Notes under the pieces: model-generated
Database searches by the model: none
Told to the model about the DNA's origin: nothing
What the model saw: the letters and a program-made list of their open reading frames with translations, nothing else
From: Paraburkholderia sp. UYCP14C
GTDB lineage: Bacteria; Pseudomonadota; Gammaproteobacteria; Burkholderiales; Burkholderiaceae
Length of the DNA: 64,000 bases
Reading direction: 5' to 3'
Assembly: GCF_004197395.1 (NCBI RefSeq)
Contig: NZ_SELS01000048.1
Coordinates: 1-64,000, forward strand
Shown here: piece after piece, positions 48,813 through 57,700 of the stretch
Position numbering within the stretch: position 1 is the first letter of the stretch
How the letters are laid out: each line of letters opens with the position of its first letter
Made by a program: the position numbers and the translations under genes

Positions 48813-49260
48813 GCGCGTCGCGTGCTGGCTCTGCGTGTCGATGCTCGGTCCGGCGCTGATCTCCGGTTGCGCGAACGCCGCGCGCGAAGCAGCCTTCCGT
48901 CGCGAGGAGCTGGCGCTGTTCGAGGCACGCCAGCAGGCCACCGTGCGTTGCGAAGCGCAGGACGCTTGCGAGGCGGCGTGGGCGCGCGCCCGCGCGTTCG
49001 TCGCCACGCATTCCGCGAGCCGGATCGTGCGCGCTGGCGATACGCTGATCGAAACCGCGCGGCCGCATTCGTTCGGCTTCGTGTATCTCGCGGCGCTGAA
49101 GCAGCAGACCGTCGAAGGTCACACCTTGATCCAGCTGAAAGCGATGTGCCGCGGCATGTACGGCACCGATGGCAATGCAGGCGTGCTGTATTCGACCTGT
49201 GCGAATTCGATCATCACGATCGAGGGCGAATTTCGCGCGTGGATGAGCACAGCCCAATGA
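48808..49260 (+). CDS. Putative lipoprotein
   Basis: 150 aa from ATG 48808, which has GAGGA 6 bases upstream and directly opens a lipoprotein signal ending LISGC. The in-frame ATG 48730 overlaps the gamma-like stop as ATGA, and ATG 48769 has GGAGGGAG, so longer forms with a 13- or 26-residue leader are possible. Mature part has four cysteines (CEAQDACEAAW, MCRG, TCAN) and no known motif. Translationally linked to the gamma-like gene. Confidence 0.72.
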   Translation: MKRVACWLCVSMLGPALISGCANAAREAAFRREELALFEARQQATVRCEAQDACEAAWARARAFVATHSASRIVRAGDTLIETARPHSFGFVYLAALKQQTVEGHTLIQLKAMCRGMYGTDGNAGVLYSTCANSIITIEGEFRAWMSTAQ

Positions 49261-49454
49261 CCAGGCCCGGCGCGCGTGTCAGATGCGCGGCGGCCTGCGC
49301 GCACGATCCGCACCGCGCTTCGGATGTCGCGACCAGTTCGCCGTCCTGGCTGGCGTGCCGGGGTGCCCCTTGCGCATCGGTTGCCGATGTAACCAGCCGC
49401 ACAGCGTACGCCGGCGAGGCTGATGGAAAGCCGGTGTTGCCACGTGGCGGCTTT

Positions 49455-51143
49455 TCAGGTTCTGCACGTCACAGGCGAGGCAAACGTGACGCTTTCCATG
49501 CGCGCTTGCATCAGGTCGAGCACCGGTCGCCAGTACGCGGGAGTGTCGAACGCGGCGATCGGTACCGCGGTGTCGAATGACAAGCTCAGCGCCCGTTCCG
49601 CCGGCGTCAACGCGTCGGCGCTCGCGAGCTGACGCGCGAGGGTGGCTGTGTCGGCGTCGGACAGATCGCGCGGACCCTGGCGGCGTGCTTCGATGCGTTG
49701 CGCGAGCACCGCTGGTTCGGCGCGAAAGTCGAGAATGCGGGCCGGTACGCCAAGCCGTTCGGCGAGCGCCAAAAACGTGCCGCGGTGACGGAACTCGAGA
49801 AACGTGGCGTCGACGATCGCGCTGTGCCCGCTTTGCAGCACATCGTGCGCGAGCCGAAGAAGGTGGCCGTAGATCGCGTGACGCGCAGCCTGCGTGTAGT
49901 GTTCGGCGCCCAGTGCGGCTTGCTCGTCGGGCGGGGGGAGCCGACGCTTGCGTTCGGCATCGCTCGACACGCGCACCGCGCCGCACAGGTCAGCGAGAGC
50001 CCGGCTCGCGACCGATTTCCCCGAACCGGAATAGCCATGACACAGCAGTAGAACGGGTCCCGGTCTCTGCGTTTGCGCCCTTGCCAGTTCGAGATAGCGC
50101 AGCGCCGGTCTCGGGATGGCGACGTCGCTGCCCGCCAGGTGTCCCGCCTTCAGGCACGCGACCCACGCCCGCACCAGGGCGCGATAGGCGACGTACAAGG
50201 GCAGCAGCGACAGCGCCGCGTAGTCGCCCGACGTTTCCAGCCAACGGTTCAACAGCCGATTGGCCAGACGGGGTTCGGCTCGCGCGCCCAGGTCCATTAC
50301 CAGAAACGCTACGTCCGCTGCTACGTCGATCCAGCGTAGCGCGTCGTCGAAGTCGATACAGTCGAACATCGCGATTGCGCCGCGCCAGCGGACCACGTTG
50401 TCCAGATGCAAATCGCCATGGCAGCCGCGCACGAAACCCTCGGCGCGGCGCCGCTCGATCAGCGGCGCGAGTTCGTCGAGCTGCCGCGCGCACCACGCGG
50501 CCATGCCGGGAAGCGCGGGATGACTGCAATTGGCCAGCAGCGCCGCCGTGATGGTTTCGATCTGCGCGCGCACCAGCGAGGCACTGCCGTAGCGCGACGA
50601 GGGCGCGTTGCGGGGTGCCCTCAGGTGATAGTCGGCGAGCCGCTTCGCCGCACCGTCGATATCTCGCGGCGTTAGTGCTCCGTTTGCCGCGAGACTCGAA
50701 AAGAGCATCGCTTCGTCGAAGCGGCGCATCCTGACCACGTGCTCCACAGCCGTGCCGTCGGCCCCGAGCGCCAGCACACCGTGATGGCGCGCAATCGGCA
50801 GCACGCCGGCGTAAATGCCTTGCGCGAGTGGCCGGTTCAGGCGGAGCTGCGCTTCACAGCAGCGCTCGCGTGTCGCGGTGGACGTAAAGTCCGCGAAGCC
50901 CGGTGCGACGGGTTTGATGATCTTGTACGCGAAGCGCCCGGCAAGATACACGACGGATATATGCGTTTCGATCCGCACGATCCTGCCCGCCGGATGGCGG
51001 TACGTGCCCGGCCTGCGCAGCGTTGCGTCGAGTCCGCGCACGCTGCGGCGCGCGGCACGCAACCGGTTGGCGAGATGCAGGGGGCCGCGAACGGCGGTGT
51101 CGGCGCGGCGTGCGGAATGCTTGCGGCTCGGCGGCGAGCTCAT
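49455..51143 (-). CDS. APH-like domain fused to P-loop kinase
   Basis: 562 aa two-domain protein of the COG2187/COG0645 type. Residues 1 to about 340 are aminoglycoside-phosphotransferase-like, with a catalytic loop CHGDLHLDNVV and FDCIDFDDALRW. The C-terminal domain has a Walker A GYSGSGKSVASRAL and VDATFLEFRHR, as in small-molecule kinases. Substrate unknown. The short paralogue at 13829 has only the first domain. ATG 51143 overlaps the stop of an 80 aa gene as ATGA; ATG 51155 is also possible. Confidence 0.87.
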   Translation of the reverse strand: MSSPPSRKHSARRADTAVRGPLHLANRLRAARRSVRGLDATLRRPGTYRHPAGRIVRIETHISVVYLAGRFAYKIIKPVAPGFADFTSTATRERCCEAQLRLNRPLAQGIYAGVLPIARHHGVLALGADGTAVEHVVRMRRFDEAMLFSSLAANGALTPRDIDGAAKRLADYHLRAPRNAPSSRYGSASLVRAQIETITAALLANCSHPALPGMAAWCARQLDELAPLIERRRAEGFVRGCHGDLHLDNVVRWRGAIAMFDCIDFDDALRWIDVAADVAFLVMDLGARAEPRLANRLLNRWLETSGDYAALSLLPLYVAYRALVRAWVACLKAGHLAGSDVAIPRPALRYLELARAQTQRPGPVLLLCHGYSGSGKSVASRALADLCGAVRVSSDAERKRRLPPPDEQAALGAEHYTQAARHAIYGHLLRLAHDVLQSGHSAIVDATFLEFRHRGTFLALAERLGVPARILDFRAEPAVLAQRIEARRQGPRDLSDADTATLARQLASADALTPAERALSLSFDTAVPIAAFDTPAYWRPVLDLMQARMESVTFASPVTCRT

Positions 51144-51382
51144 GCCGGGCCCCATCGCCCGAGCAACTGCGTGCGCACTTCCCCGTAGGAATCGGACAAG
51201 TCGTCCGAGCGCGCGAGCGCCCCGCCGGAATTCGCGACGAGCGGCGCGGCCCGCCGCCCCGCGACGATCACATTGCGGCCACCGGGAGCAGGCTCGACCT
51301 CGCCGGCCCCGGCGAGCGGGTTGACGCCATCGTGCGGCAACGACCGGGCGTCGTGATGAAAAACGGGCGTCTCGTTCGACAC
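51140..51382 (-). CDS. Small hypothetical protein coupled to the kinase fusion
   Basis: 80 aa from GTG 51382, with GGAGG 6 bases upstream, ending in an ATGA overlap with the kinase gene. Hydrophilic, no motif recognised. An FNR-type box lies 93 bp upstream. Two signals, the ribosome binding site and the overlap, support expression. Confidence 0.6.
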   Translation of the reverse strand: MSNETPVFHHDARSLPHDGVNPLAGAGEVEPAPGGRNVIVAGRRAAPLVANSGGALARSDDLSDSYGEVRTQLLGRWGPA

Positions 51383-51474
51383 GGTTGACCTCCGCGTGAT
51401 GGGACGGCCGGCGCTGGCGATGCGCGCGAACCGGGATCGTCTGCTTATTTAAGCCATCGAGTATGACAAGCGGA

Positions 51475-51488
51475 TTGATCTGTATCAA
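51475..51488. promoter_or_regulatory. FNR-type box, TTGATCTGTATCAA
   Basis: Perfect arms. Leftward, an A/T-rich TTAAAT near 51450 fits as -10, so it probably drives the 80 aa gene and the kinase fusion. Confidence 0.88.
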
Positions 51489-51554
51489 CGGAGCCCAGCG
51501 GGCGTGACGAATCCGCGTGGAATTCGCGCGACGTTAAGGCCGGATCGCAAGCGC

Positions 51555-51568
51555 TTGATCCTTGTCAA
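51555..51568. promoter_or_regulatory. FNR-type box, TTGATCCTTGTCAA
   Basis: Eighty bp beyond the previous box, same intergenic region. May be an upstream second site; no rightward gene start is near. Confidence 0.65.
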
Positions 51569-51752
51569 ACGCCGCGCCGCGCCATCGGCGATGCTGAACC
51601 TGCCGCCGCCCGGCCGACGGAGAGGGAACGAGGAAACCGGATCGCGCGGCACGGCACGGCGGAGCAACGCTGATGCCGTTGCCGCTTCTCTCGCGTCAGC
51701 GCCGCAAGCCCTCGCCATGGCTCGACTTCGCGAGATGTTGTGCGCCGCGCGC

Positions 51753-52712
51753 TCACACATCCGCTCGACGGTTTGCGTGCCATTCGACGATCGCGGACCA
51801 GATGTCTTCGGCCGTTTCGCGAATGACGAACAGTTCCGCGTCCTGAGCGGAGATCATGCCCTCGGTCACCATGAAGTCGAAATCGATCGCGCGCCGCCAG
51901 TATGACTGACCGACGAGCACGACGGGCAGCGGCCGGATCTTCCTCGTTTGCAGCAGCGTCAACACCTCGAACAGTTCGTCGCAGGTGCCGAATCCCCCGG
52001 GAAAGAAGATGGCCGCCTGCGCACGTTCGAGCAGGTGCAGCTTGCGGATCGCAAAGTAGTGGAACCTGAAGCAGAGGTCGGGCGTGATGTAGGGGTTCGG
52101 CTGCTGCTCGCGCGGCAACGCGATGTTCAGGCCGATGCTCGGCGCGGCGCGCTCGTGGGCGCCGCGATTCGCGGCTTCCATGATGCCGGGGCCCCCGCCG
52201 GTTACGATCGCGAGCGACGACAGCGCGCCGGTACGACGCGCGTTGCCGACGATGCGGCCCAACTCGCGTGCAACCTCATAGTAGCGGCTGAGTTCGAGCA
52301 GATGTGTTGCAGCTTCCAGCGCCTGCTGGTCGCGCCGCACGTCCGGTCGTTCGCGCAGAGCGCGGCGCGCCTCGCGAAGCCGCTTTCGCGCGATGTCGGG
52401 CGCCGGAATCCGGGTGCTGCCGTACACGACGATCGTGTGACGAATGTCGCGACGTTGCAGCGTTTCCTCGGTTTTCCAGTAGTCGAGTTGCAGACGCACG
52501 CCGCACATTTCCGGTCTGCGCAGGAACGCGAGGTCTTCGTCCGCTTGCAGGTAGGTCGGATTCTCGACGAGGCGGCGCACGCGTGGCGGCAGCTCGGAGC
52601 GGGTGGCGCCGTCGGCGTGGCTCGCGCCGCGGCGCCGCGCGCCCGGCTGCGGGGAACGGTCGTGCGCGTCGCGCATAGCCCCTCGCGTCAAGGATTCCTT
52701 GGCCCTCGCCAT
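51753..52712 (-). CDS. LOG-family protein (TIGR00730)
   Basis: 319 aa nucleotide 5'-monophosphate phosphoribohydrolase-like protein. GGGPGIMEAANRGAHE and PGGFGTCDELFE are the paired motifs of the LOG family, which cleave N6-substituted AMP or related nucleotides. The N-terminal 80 residues are an extension. ATG 52712 has GGAG close by. An FNR-type box lies 55 bp upstream. Confidence 0.92.
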   Translation of the reverse strand: MARAKESLTRGAMRDAHDRSPQPGARRRGASHADGATRSELPPRVRRLVENPTYLQADEDLAFLRRPEMCGVRLQLDYWKTEETLQRRDIRHTIVVYGSTRIPAPDIARKRLREARRALRERPDVRRDQQALEAATHLLELSRYYEVARELGRIVGNARRTGALSSLAIVTGGGPGIMEAANRGAHERAAPSIGLNIALPREQQPNPYITPDLCFRFHYFAIRKLHLLERAQAAIFFPGGFGTCDELFEVLTLLQTRKIRPLPVVLVGQSYWRRAIDFDFMVTEGMISAQDAELFVIRETAEDIWSAIVEWHANRRADV

Positions 52713-52766
52713 GTCCGTCTCCGTGCAGCAAATGTCTTTACCTTACGGTCGAGGGGCGCGATCGCG

Positions 52767-52780
52767 TTGATCCACGTCAA
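52767..52780. promoter_or_regulatory. FNR-type box, TTGATCCACGTCAA
   Basis: Central in the divergent region: 55 bp from the leftward LOG start and 107 bp from the rightward DHH gene start, able to serve both. Confidence 0.82.
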
Positions 52781-52887
52781 GCGGGCGATACCGGCGTACG
52801 CTTGCATATGAAATGGAACGCGGGCCACCGTTTGACCCTAGTCGAGCCGCGTGCGATCGTGGCAGCGACGCACCGGCGGAGCAGCGG

Positions 52888-53868
52888 ATGAAGCGATTCG
52901 ATATTTTCAATGGTGATGCAGACGGCATCTGCGCGTTGCATCAGTTGCGGCTCGCCGAGCCTGCCCACACCGACCTGATCACGGGCGCCAAGCACGAAGT
53001 AGCGCTGCTGCGCCGCGCGCACGCGCAGCCGGGCGACAGCGTGACCGTGCTGGATATTTCGCTGGATTCGAACCGCGACCCGCTCATCGCACTGCTGGAA
53101 CGCGGTGTGAAGATCGACTATTTCGATCATCATTTCCCGGGCCCCATTCCCGCGCACGCGCTGCTGACGACCCATATCGATACATCGCCGGAGATGTGCA
53201 CGGCGCTGATCGTGGACCGCCACCTGCAAAGCCGCTACACGCGCTGGGCAGTGGTCGCGGCCTATGGCGACAACCTGCACCCGGCAGCGCATCGGGCCGC
53301 CACTGCGTGCGCGCTTAACCCGTCCGACGAGCACAAACTGCGCGAGCTGGGCGAAGCGTTCAACTACAACGCTTACGGGGACAGCGTCGTCGATCTTGCC
53401 GTCGATCCTGTCGAGATGTATCGCGCGATCCAACCGTATGCGGACCCGCTCGAATTCATTGCGGCGACCAGCATCCTGCCCGAATTGCAGGCGCGACGAA
53501 CTGAGGACCTGGAACTGGCCGTGGGGCTCGCGGTAATCCGGCGGCTTGCCAATGGAACGCTGCACATTCTTCCCGACGCGGCGTGGGCTCGGCGCGTGCA
53601 GGGTGAATTCGCCAACCTCGTCGCGCGCCGCGACCGGACACGAGCGCACGCAGTGCTGACGGCTCGCGCCGATGGCCGATACATGGCGAGCGTACGGGCT
53701 CCGCTCGATTGCCCGCGAGGCGCTGACGTCCTTTGCAGGAAGTTCGGCGGAAACGGCAGAGTCGCTGCCGCCGGTATCGACCGGCTCGCTGCCGCGCGGC
53801 TCGACGAATTCGCGGCAGCGTTCAGCACTGCGTTCGGCAGCGAATCTGGTGGGACGGGGGGCGGGTAA
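52888..53868 (+). CDS. DHH-family phosphoesterase-like protein
   Basis: 326 aa. Metal-ligand motifs of the DHH family are present: FNGDADG (D10, D12), LDISLD near 56 and DHH at residues 80-82. The C-terminal DHHA1-like end reads GNGRVAAAGID in place of the usual GGGHxxAAG. It is expected to hydrolyse phosphodiesters such as short oligonucleotides or cyclic dinucleotides; substrate unknown. GGAG 7 bases before ATG 52888. Confidence 0.88.
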   Translation: MKRFDIFNGDADGICALHQLRLAEPAHTDLITGAKHEVALLRRAHAQPGDSVTVLDISLDSNRDPLIALLERGVKIDYFDHHFPGPIPAHALLTTHIDTSPEMCTALIVDRHLQSRYTRWAVVAAYGDNLHPAAHRAATACALNPSDEHKLRELGEAFNYNAYGDSVVDLAVDPVEMYRAIQPYADPLEFIAATSILPELQARRTEDLELAVGLAVIRRLANGTLHILPDAAWARRVQGEFANLVARRDRTRAHAVLTARADGRYMASVRAPLDCPRGADVLCRKFGGNGRVAAAGIDRLAAARLDEFAAAFSTAFGSESGGTGGG

Positions 53869-54403
53869 TTCACCGCCGCATTCCAGTCGACGATACGAAT
53901 TCGCCATGCGGCCCACGGGCCCGGACGTCGTCCCTTTCGGCTCGTCGGCGGAGGGCGCGCTTGATACAAATCAACATCGGTCCGGCGCTACGCATCGATG
54001 ATTGGGCTGTACCTGAACCCGGGGCTGATCATGAGTAGCCGGACCTTTGTAACAGGCGCATCGCGCGGCGGAAGCGACGCAGCCGACTGGTCTCAGTTCG
54101 AGTGCCTGAAGCCATTTGGCCGCGCTGTTCGGTTTGCTGGACGAAAAAGCTCGCTCGCGCGACGCCTGCTCAACGACCCGGAGGCGCAACTCGCGGACAC
54201 AGGCACGGCGCTGGGTGGCGAGTGCATCGGTGCGTCTGATCAGTTCCTGCTCCGCGCGCTCGCGTTCCGTGATCATCGACGATCGCAGCGAGCTTTCATG
54301 CGCCGATATCGTTGCCGTACCTTGAGGAACGCTCCATGCGGTCTACGATGGAATGATGGGTGTGTTGGGCGACGCACCTCGACATTCCTGAGGAGAAGTG
54401 GCG
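53869..54403. other. Intergenic stretch with FNR-type box and possible sensor-kinase debris
   Basis: About 535 bases. Besides the box at 53961, a leftward frame near 54150-54276 reads ITERERAEQELIRRTDALA, like the linker after a PAS domain in sensor kinases, but too short to call. Confidence 0.35.
53961..53974. promoter_or_regulatory. FNR-type box, TTGATACAAATCAA
   Basis: Perfect arms, but the next gene start is 430 bp away (54404). It looks like a site whose original target has been lost, or it gives a long leader. Confidence 0.75.
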
Positions 54404-55081
54404 ATGGCTAATGTGTTTCGCGATCGCGCCGATGCCGGCAGACAGCTTGCCAACGCACTGGCGAAGTATGAGGGCCGCGACGATCTGGTGGTGCTGGCGC
54501 TGCCGCGCGGCGGCGTGCCTGTCGCGCTCGAAGTCGCTCGGGCACTGCATGCGAAGCTCGACATTCTCGTCGTCAGAAAGCTTGGGGCGCCTTACGACGA
54601 AGAACTGGCGATGGGTGCGATAGCGACCGGCGGCGCGCTTCATCTGGAAAGGTCGGTACTTCGCCAGCTGGAGGTCAGTGACGCCCAATTAGCCGCCGTG
54701 ATCGCGCGGGAGCGAGCCGAGTTGGCGCGCAGGGAATTGGCCTACCGGGGGGAAACTCCCCCGGTGACGGTACAGGGCAAGACGGTAATCGTGGTCGACG
54801 ACGGCCTCGCGACGGGGGCGTCGATGCATGCGGCGATCGAGGCGCTCCGTAGCCGAAATCCTGCTCGCATCGTGGCGGCGGTCCCGGTGTCGCCAGCCGG
54901 TGCGGGCACGCAGTTCGACGGCATCGCGGACGAGTTCGTGAGCGTGCTGCAGCCGGGCTGGTTCATGGGGATCAGCCAGTTCTATATGAATTTCAGCCAG
55001 ACGAGCGATGAAGAGGTCCGCGCGTGTCTCGCAACCGCGCGGAGTTGGGAGCACGAGCAGCGTATGGGCTCGGCCGAATGA
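54404..55081 (+). CDS. Phosphoribosyltransferase family protein
   Basis: 225 aa type I phosphoribosyltransferase fold. The PRPP loop is VIVVDDGLATGASMHAA; the hood region begins FRDRADAGRQLANAL and VLALPRGGVPVALEVA. Substrate unknown; the family is a common partner of the alpha/beta hydrolase found here at 13156. GAGGAG 8 bases before ATG 54404. Confidence 0.92.
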   Translation: MANVFRDRADAGRQLANALAKYEGRDDLVVLALPRGGVPVALEVARALHAKLDILVVRKLGAPYDEELAMGAIATGGALHLERSVLRQLEVSDAQLAAVIARERAELARRELAYRGETPPVTVQGKTVIVVDDGLATGASMHAAIEALRSRNPARIVAAVPVSPAGAGTQFDGIADEFVSVLQPGWFMGISQFYMNFSQTSDEEVRACLATARSWEHEQRMGSAE

Positions 55082-55125
55082 AGGCACGCATGGCCATGGG
55101 CCGTGTCGAACGTGGAGCATCTATC

Positions 55126-55575
55126 GTGAATACAGGATCCATTTGCACGCGGCACGTCACTGTCTGCGAGCGGCAAGCGACGGTTCTCGAGGCCGCGCAA
55201 CTGATGCGCGAACAGCATGTCGGCGATCTCGTCGTGATCGAGATGAGCGGTGGACGTCGGGTACCTGTAGGAATGTTGACCGATCGCGACATCGTGTTGG
55301 CGATCGTGGCCAAACAGGCCAACCCCGAGAAGATCTTCGTGAACGATGTGATGTCGTCGCCGCCGGCGCTCATCAGCGAAGGGGACGATCTTTGGCTCGC
55401 CGCTTCGCGAATGCATCTGAACGGCGTGCGGCGTTTGCCTGTCGTCGACGGCGCAGGGGAGCTGACCGGCATCGTGTCGCTCGACGATCTGCTCGAGGCG
55501 GTGTCCGGACTTCTGTCGGAGCTCTGGCGCGTGACGGGCCGTCAGCCTCACATCGAGCAAAAGAGCCGCGCGTGA
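55126..55575 (+). CDS. CBS-domain protein
   Basis: 149 aa with a pair of CBS motifs (TVLEAAQLMREQHVGDLVVIE and RMHLNGVRRLPVVDGAGELTG), a probable adenine-nucleotide sensor. GTG 55126 has GGAG 8 bases upstream. An earlier ATG at 55078 overlaps the stop of the phosphoribosyltransferase gene as ATGA and would add 16 residues, so coupling is possible. Co-transcription with the phosphoribosyltransferase is likely. Confidence 0.9.
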   Translation: MNTGSICTRHVTVCERQATVLEAAQLMREQHVGDLVVIEMSGGRRVPVGMLTDRDIVLAIVAKQANPEKIFVNDVMSSPPALISEGDDLWLAASRMHLNGVRRLPVVDGAGELTGIVSLDDLLEAVSGLLSELWRVTGRQPHIEQKSRA

Positions 55576-55726
55576 CGCCGGCGCGGCCGATGCATTGGCC
55601 CGGATCGACGTCCGTGCCGCCAGGCGCCGTAGGCTTGAAAATGGAACGCCGGTCAGGCAGCGGCCCGCATGGCGACGCAATTGACCGGATGCAATTCGAC
55701 TGTCGTGATCGAAGGCACCGCGAATC

Positions 55727-56296
55727 ATGGAAGACGCTCTCGAAAGACGCGCCCTGCTGCTTCATCTGGGGCGTGTGATGCAATTGATCGTTCGGCTCGA
55801 CGAAATGGCGCCGGGCGAGGCGAGCATTGGCGAGCTGATCGCACAGCACCCGATTCTCGATGACGAGCCGCTGCTCGCGCATCTGCGCCCGGATATGTCC
55901 GTGGACGCGTTCAGGTCCCACGCGCTTCACGCACTCTGCCTGTGGCCGCAATGGTTGCTCGACGACCCGCTCGACCGGGACGCGCTGGCTGCATCCGTGC
56001 GTATGTCGCTGTTCGATGACAACGCGCGAGGCTGGCGTGCCTACGTAACCGGCTTGCGTCGCGACGTGGGATGGTTCGATGCGAAGGCGGTGAAGCGGCG
56101 CGCATCGCGTCGCGTCGCGGACGCGGCATCGCCAGTTCAGAACGACGACGAGCCGGCATTCGATGCGCCCGCCGGCCGAGCCATCGCGACGGATGTCGAG
56201 CGCGACTTCGGCGCCGCCGGTAATCGCGGCGAAAGCGTGGAAGGAGCGCGACGGCTAGATGAGGGCCGCACCGACGAGCAGCGTGTCGCGCGGTGA
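55727..56296 (+). CDS. Hypothetical protein, 189 aa
   Basis: The first 120 residues have a steady protein-like composition (LLLHLGRVMQLIVRLDEMAP, HALHALCLWPQWLLDDP); the tail is low in complexity and charged. No family recognised. Same strand as the CBS gene, 151 bases on. Ribosome binding site weak. Confidence 0.5.
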   Translation: MEDALERRALLLHLGRVMQLIVRLDEMAPGEASIGELIAQHPILDDEPLLAHLRPDMSVDAFRSHALHALCLWPQWLLDDPLDRDALAASVRMSLFDDNARGWRAYVTGLRRDVGWFDAKAVKRRASRRVADAASPVQNDDEPAFDAPAGRAIATDVERDFGAAGNRGESVEGARRLDEGRTDEQRVAR

Positions 56297-56508
56297 GACT
56301 GGCGCTCACGCGCGGCCGAAGGTCACCGCTGGATTGCACAGACGCGACGCTCAGATCAAAGGATGAATGGCGGCGAGGCGCATGGGTCGACGTGTGCCCA
56401 TGATCGAGCCCGCGCAGTGTGAGCAGAACATGAGATCGGCCGGAACGAACCCGGCTGTCGATTCACGCGTCAGTACGCTACGGGCTCCGGGTTCTGTCCG
56501 TCATGGAT

Positions 56509-57090
56509 TCATTCGGGTTGGGGCAGGCCGACTCGTTCGGCATCTTGTGGAACCTGACGTATGCGCTCGACTTTGAAACCCATACCGGCCAGCCGCGCAA
56601 TCAGATCAAGGTAAGTCGCTGCGTCAATCGTCGGACTGCGCGAAAGCACCCACACCATGTTGCTGTCGACCATGCAACGAATCGTGTAGTGGTAGTTCGG
56701 ATCCACGTACGCGGTGACAACCAACACTTCGAATGGCCAGAGCAGTCGGACTCGCCATGTGGTATTGCCAGTGCCACCCACGATCTTCGCCACGAAGCGG
56801 CTTCCTGTGACCGGCTGATCGAACGACTGTCGGCGGCCGAGGTAATCGTCGGTGATCTGGCCGTCGGCACGCAACGTCCACTCGTCGTAACTGCCGACGT
56901 AATCGCTGTCGTTCAGATAGGGGGTCTCCGCGATCACGTACCACCTGCCCATGTAGCGTTGCAGGTCGATCGGCGGACCCGCGACACAAGCCGTGGCGGA
57001 CGGGGGTGCGTCCGGCGCAGCCGCTGGCGCGTGCACGCAGCCGGTCAGACAAGTGGCGAGGACCGCGAGGCAGGCTATCGAATTTCGCAT
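56509..57090 (-). CDS. Bacterial lipocalin (Blc-like) lipoprotein
   Basis: 193 aa. Signal peptide with lipobox LTGC near residue 18; lipocalin motif GRWYVIAETPYLND near residue 48; later strands include LRADGQITDDYLGRR and VWVLSRSPTID. Blc-type lipocalins bind lysophospholipids at the outer membrane and are stress-induced in E. coli. An FNR-type box lies 125 bp upstream. Confidence 0.93.
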   Translation of the reverse strand: MRNSIACLAVLATCLTGCVHAPAAAPDAPPSATACVAGPPIDLQRYMGRWYVIAETPYLNDSDYVGSYDEWTLRADGQITDDYLGRRQSFDQPVTGSRFVAKIVGGTGNTTWRVRLLWPFEVLVVTAYVDPNYHYTIRCMVDSNMVWVLSRSPTIDAATYLDLIARLAGMGFKVERIRQVPQDAERVGLPQPE

Positions 57091-57214
57091 TGGGACGATG
57101 TCTGGTCAGCAGTCGTCATCGACCGACGATTTCGGGGCGGCCAGCGATGCAGTGACGGTTGGTCGGAGCGCTCGAAGCATGTCGCCATTGCACTCGCGCT
57201 GACGGTTGGTGCCG

Positions 57215-57228
57215 TTGATCTGCGTCAA
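57215..57228. promoter_or_regulatory. FNR-type box, TTGATCTGCGTCAA
   Basis: The last box of the island. Centre 131 bp before the leftward lipocalin start. Confidence 0.8.
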
Positions 57229-57700
57229 TCCCCAGCGCATCTCGCATGCGGGCTATTCACGAGCAGCTTGGCTACGGAACGATGTTGGGACTCGCCATCG
57301 GACTGCCGGGAGGCTGGCTGCTGGGCCTCGCTCGTGGAACTTCGCCTATGGGCAGCGCATGCGTCGCTCATCCATTGGGCTCGCATCATGCGACCGCAGC
57401 ACGCCTCCCGAACCACTCGCAGATCAGCACGGATCCCATCGGCACCCGCGACGCCGCGCCCGCACTTCACGGCGATCCTCGGACGGCCGACACGTCACCC
57501 GCCGTTCCAGCACACCGAAGGAGGGAACCCGAACGCCTCCGGCAACCCGGTCGCGTTCGCGGTGTGGAGGAAACACTTTGTAAGGGTATTCACCATGTGT
57601 ACTCTCCTGACGCTTGTCTTTACTCTTCTACACTTGTCATACAACCGGCACCGAAGCGTTTCGCTCGTGTACTAACAACTATTTGTCCGGAGGGGACTCG
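57229..57700. other. Boundary stretch without supported gene
   Basis: About 470 bases between the last FNR-type box and the pectinase start. A short hydrophobic frame (GYGTMLGLAIGLPGGWLLGL from 57246) has no continuation I recognise. Composition becomes more A/T-rich near 57590-57690, probably the pectinase promoter. Confidence 0.4.

Noticed and set aside
53971-54276. Leftward frame with ITERERAEQELIRRTDALA, like a PAS-histidine kinase linker
   Set aside because: Only about 20 residues fit; nothing recognisable lies on either side. Too little to annotate as a gene or pseudogene.
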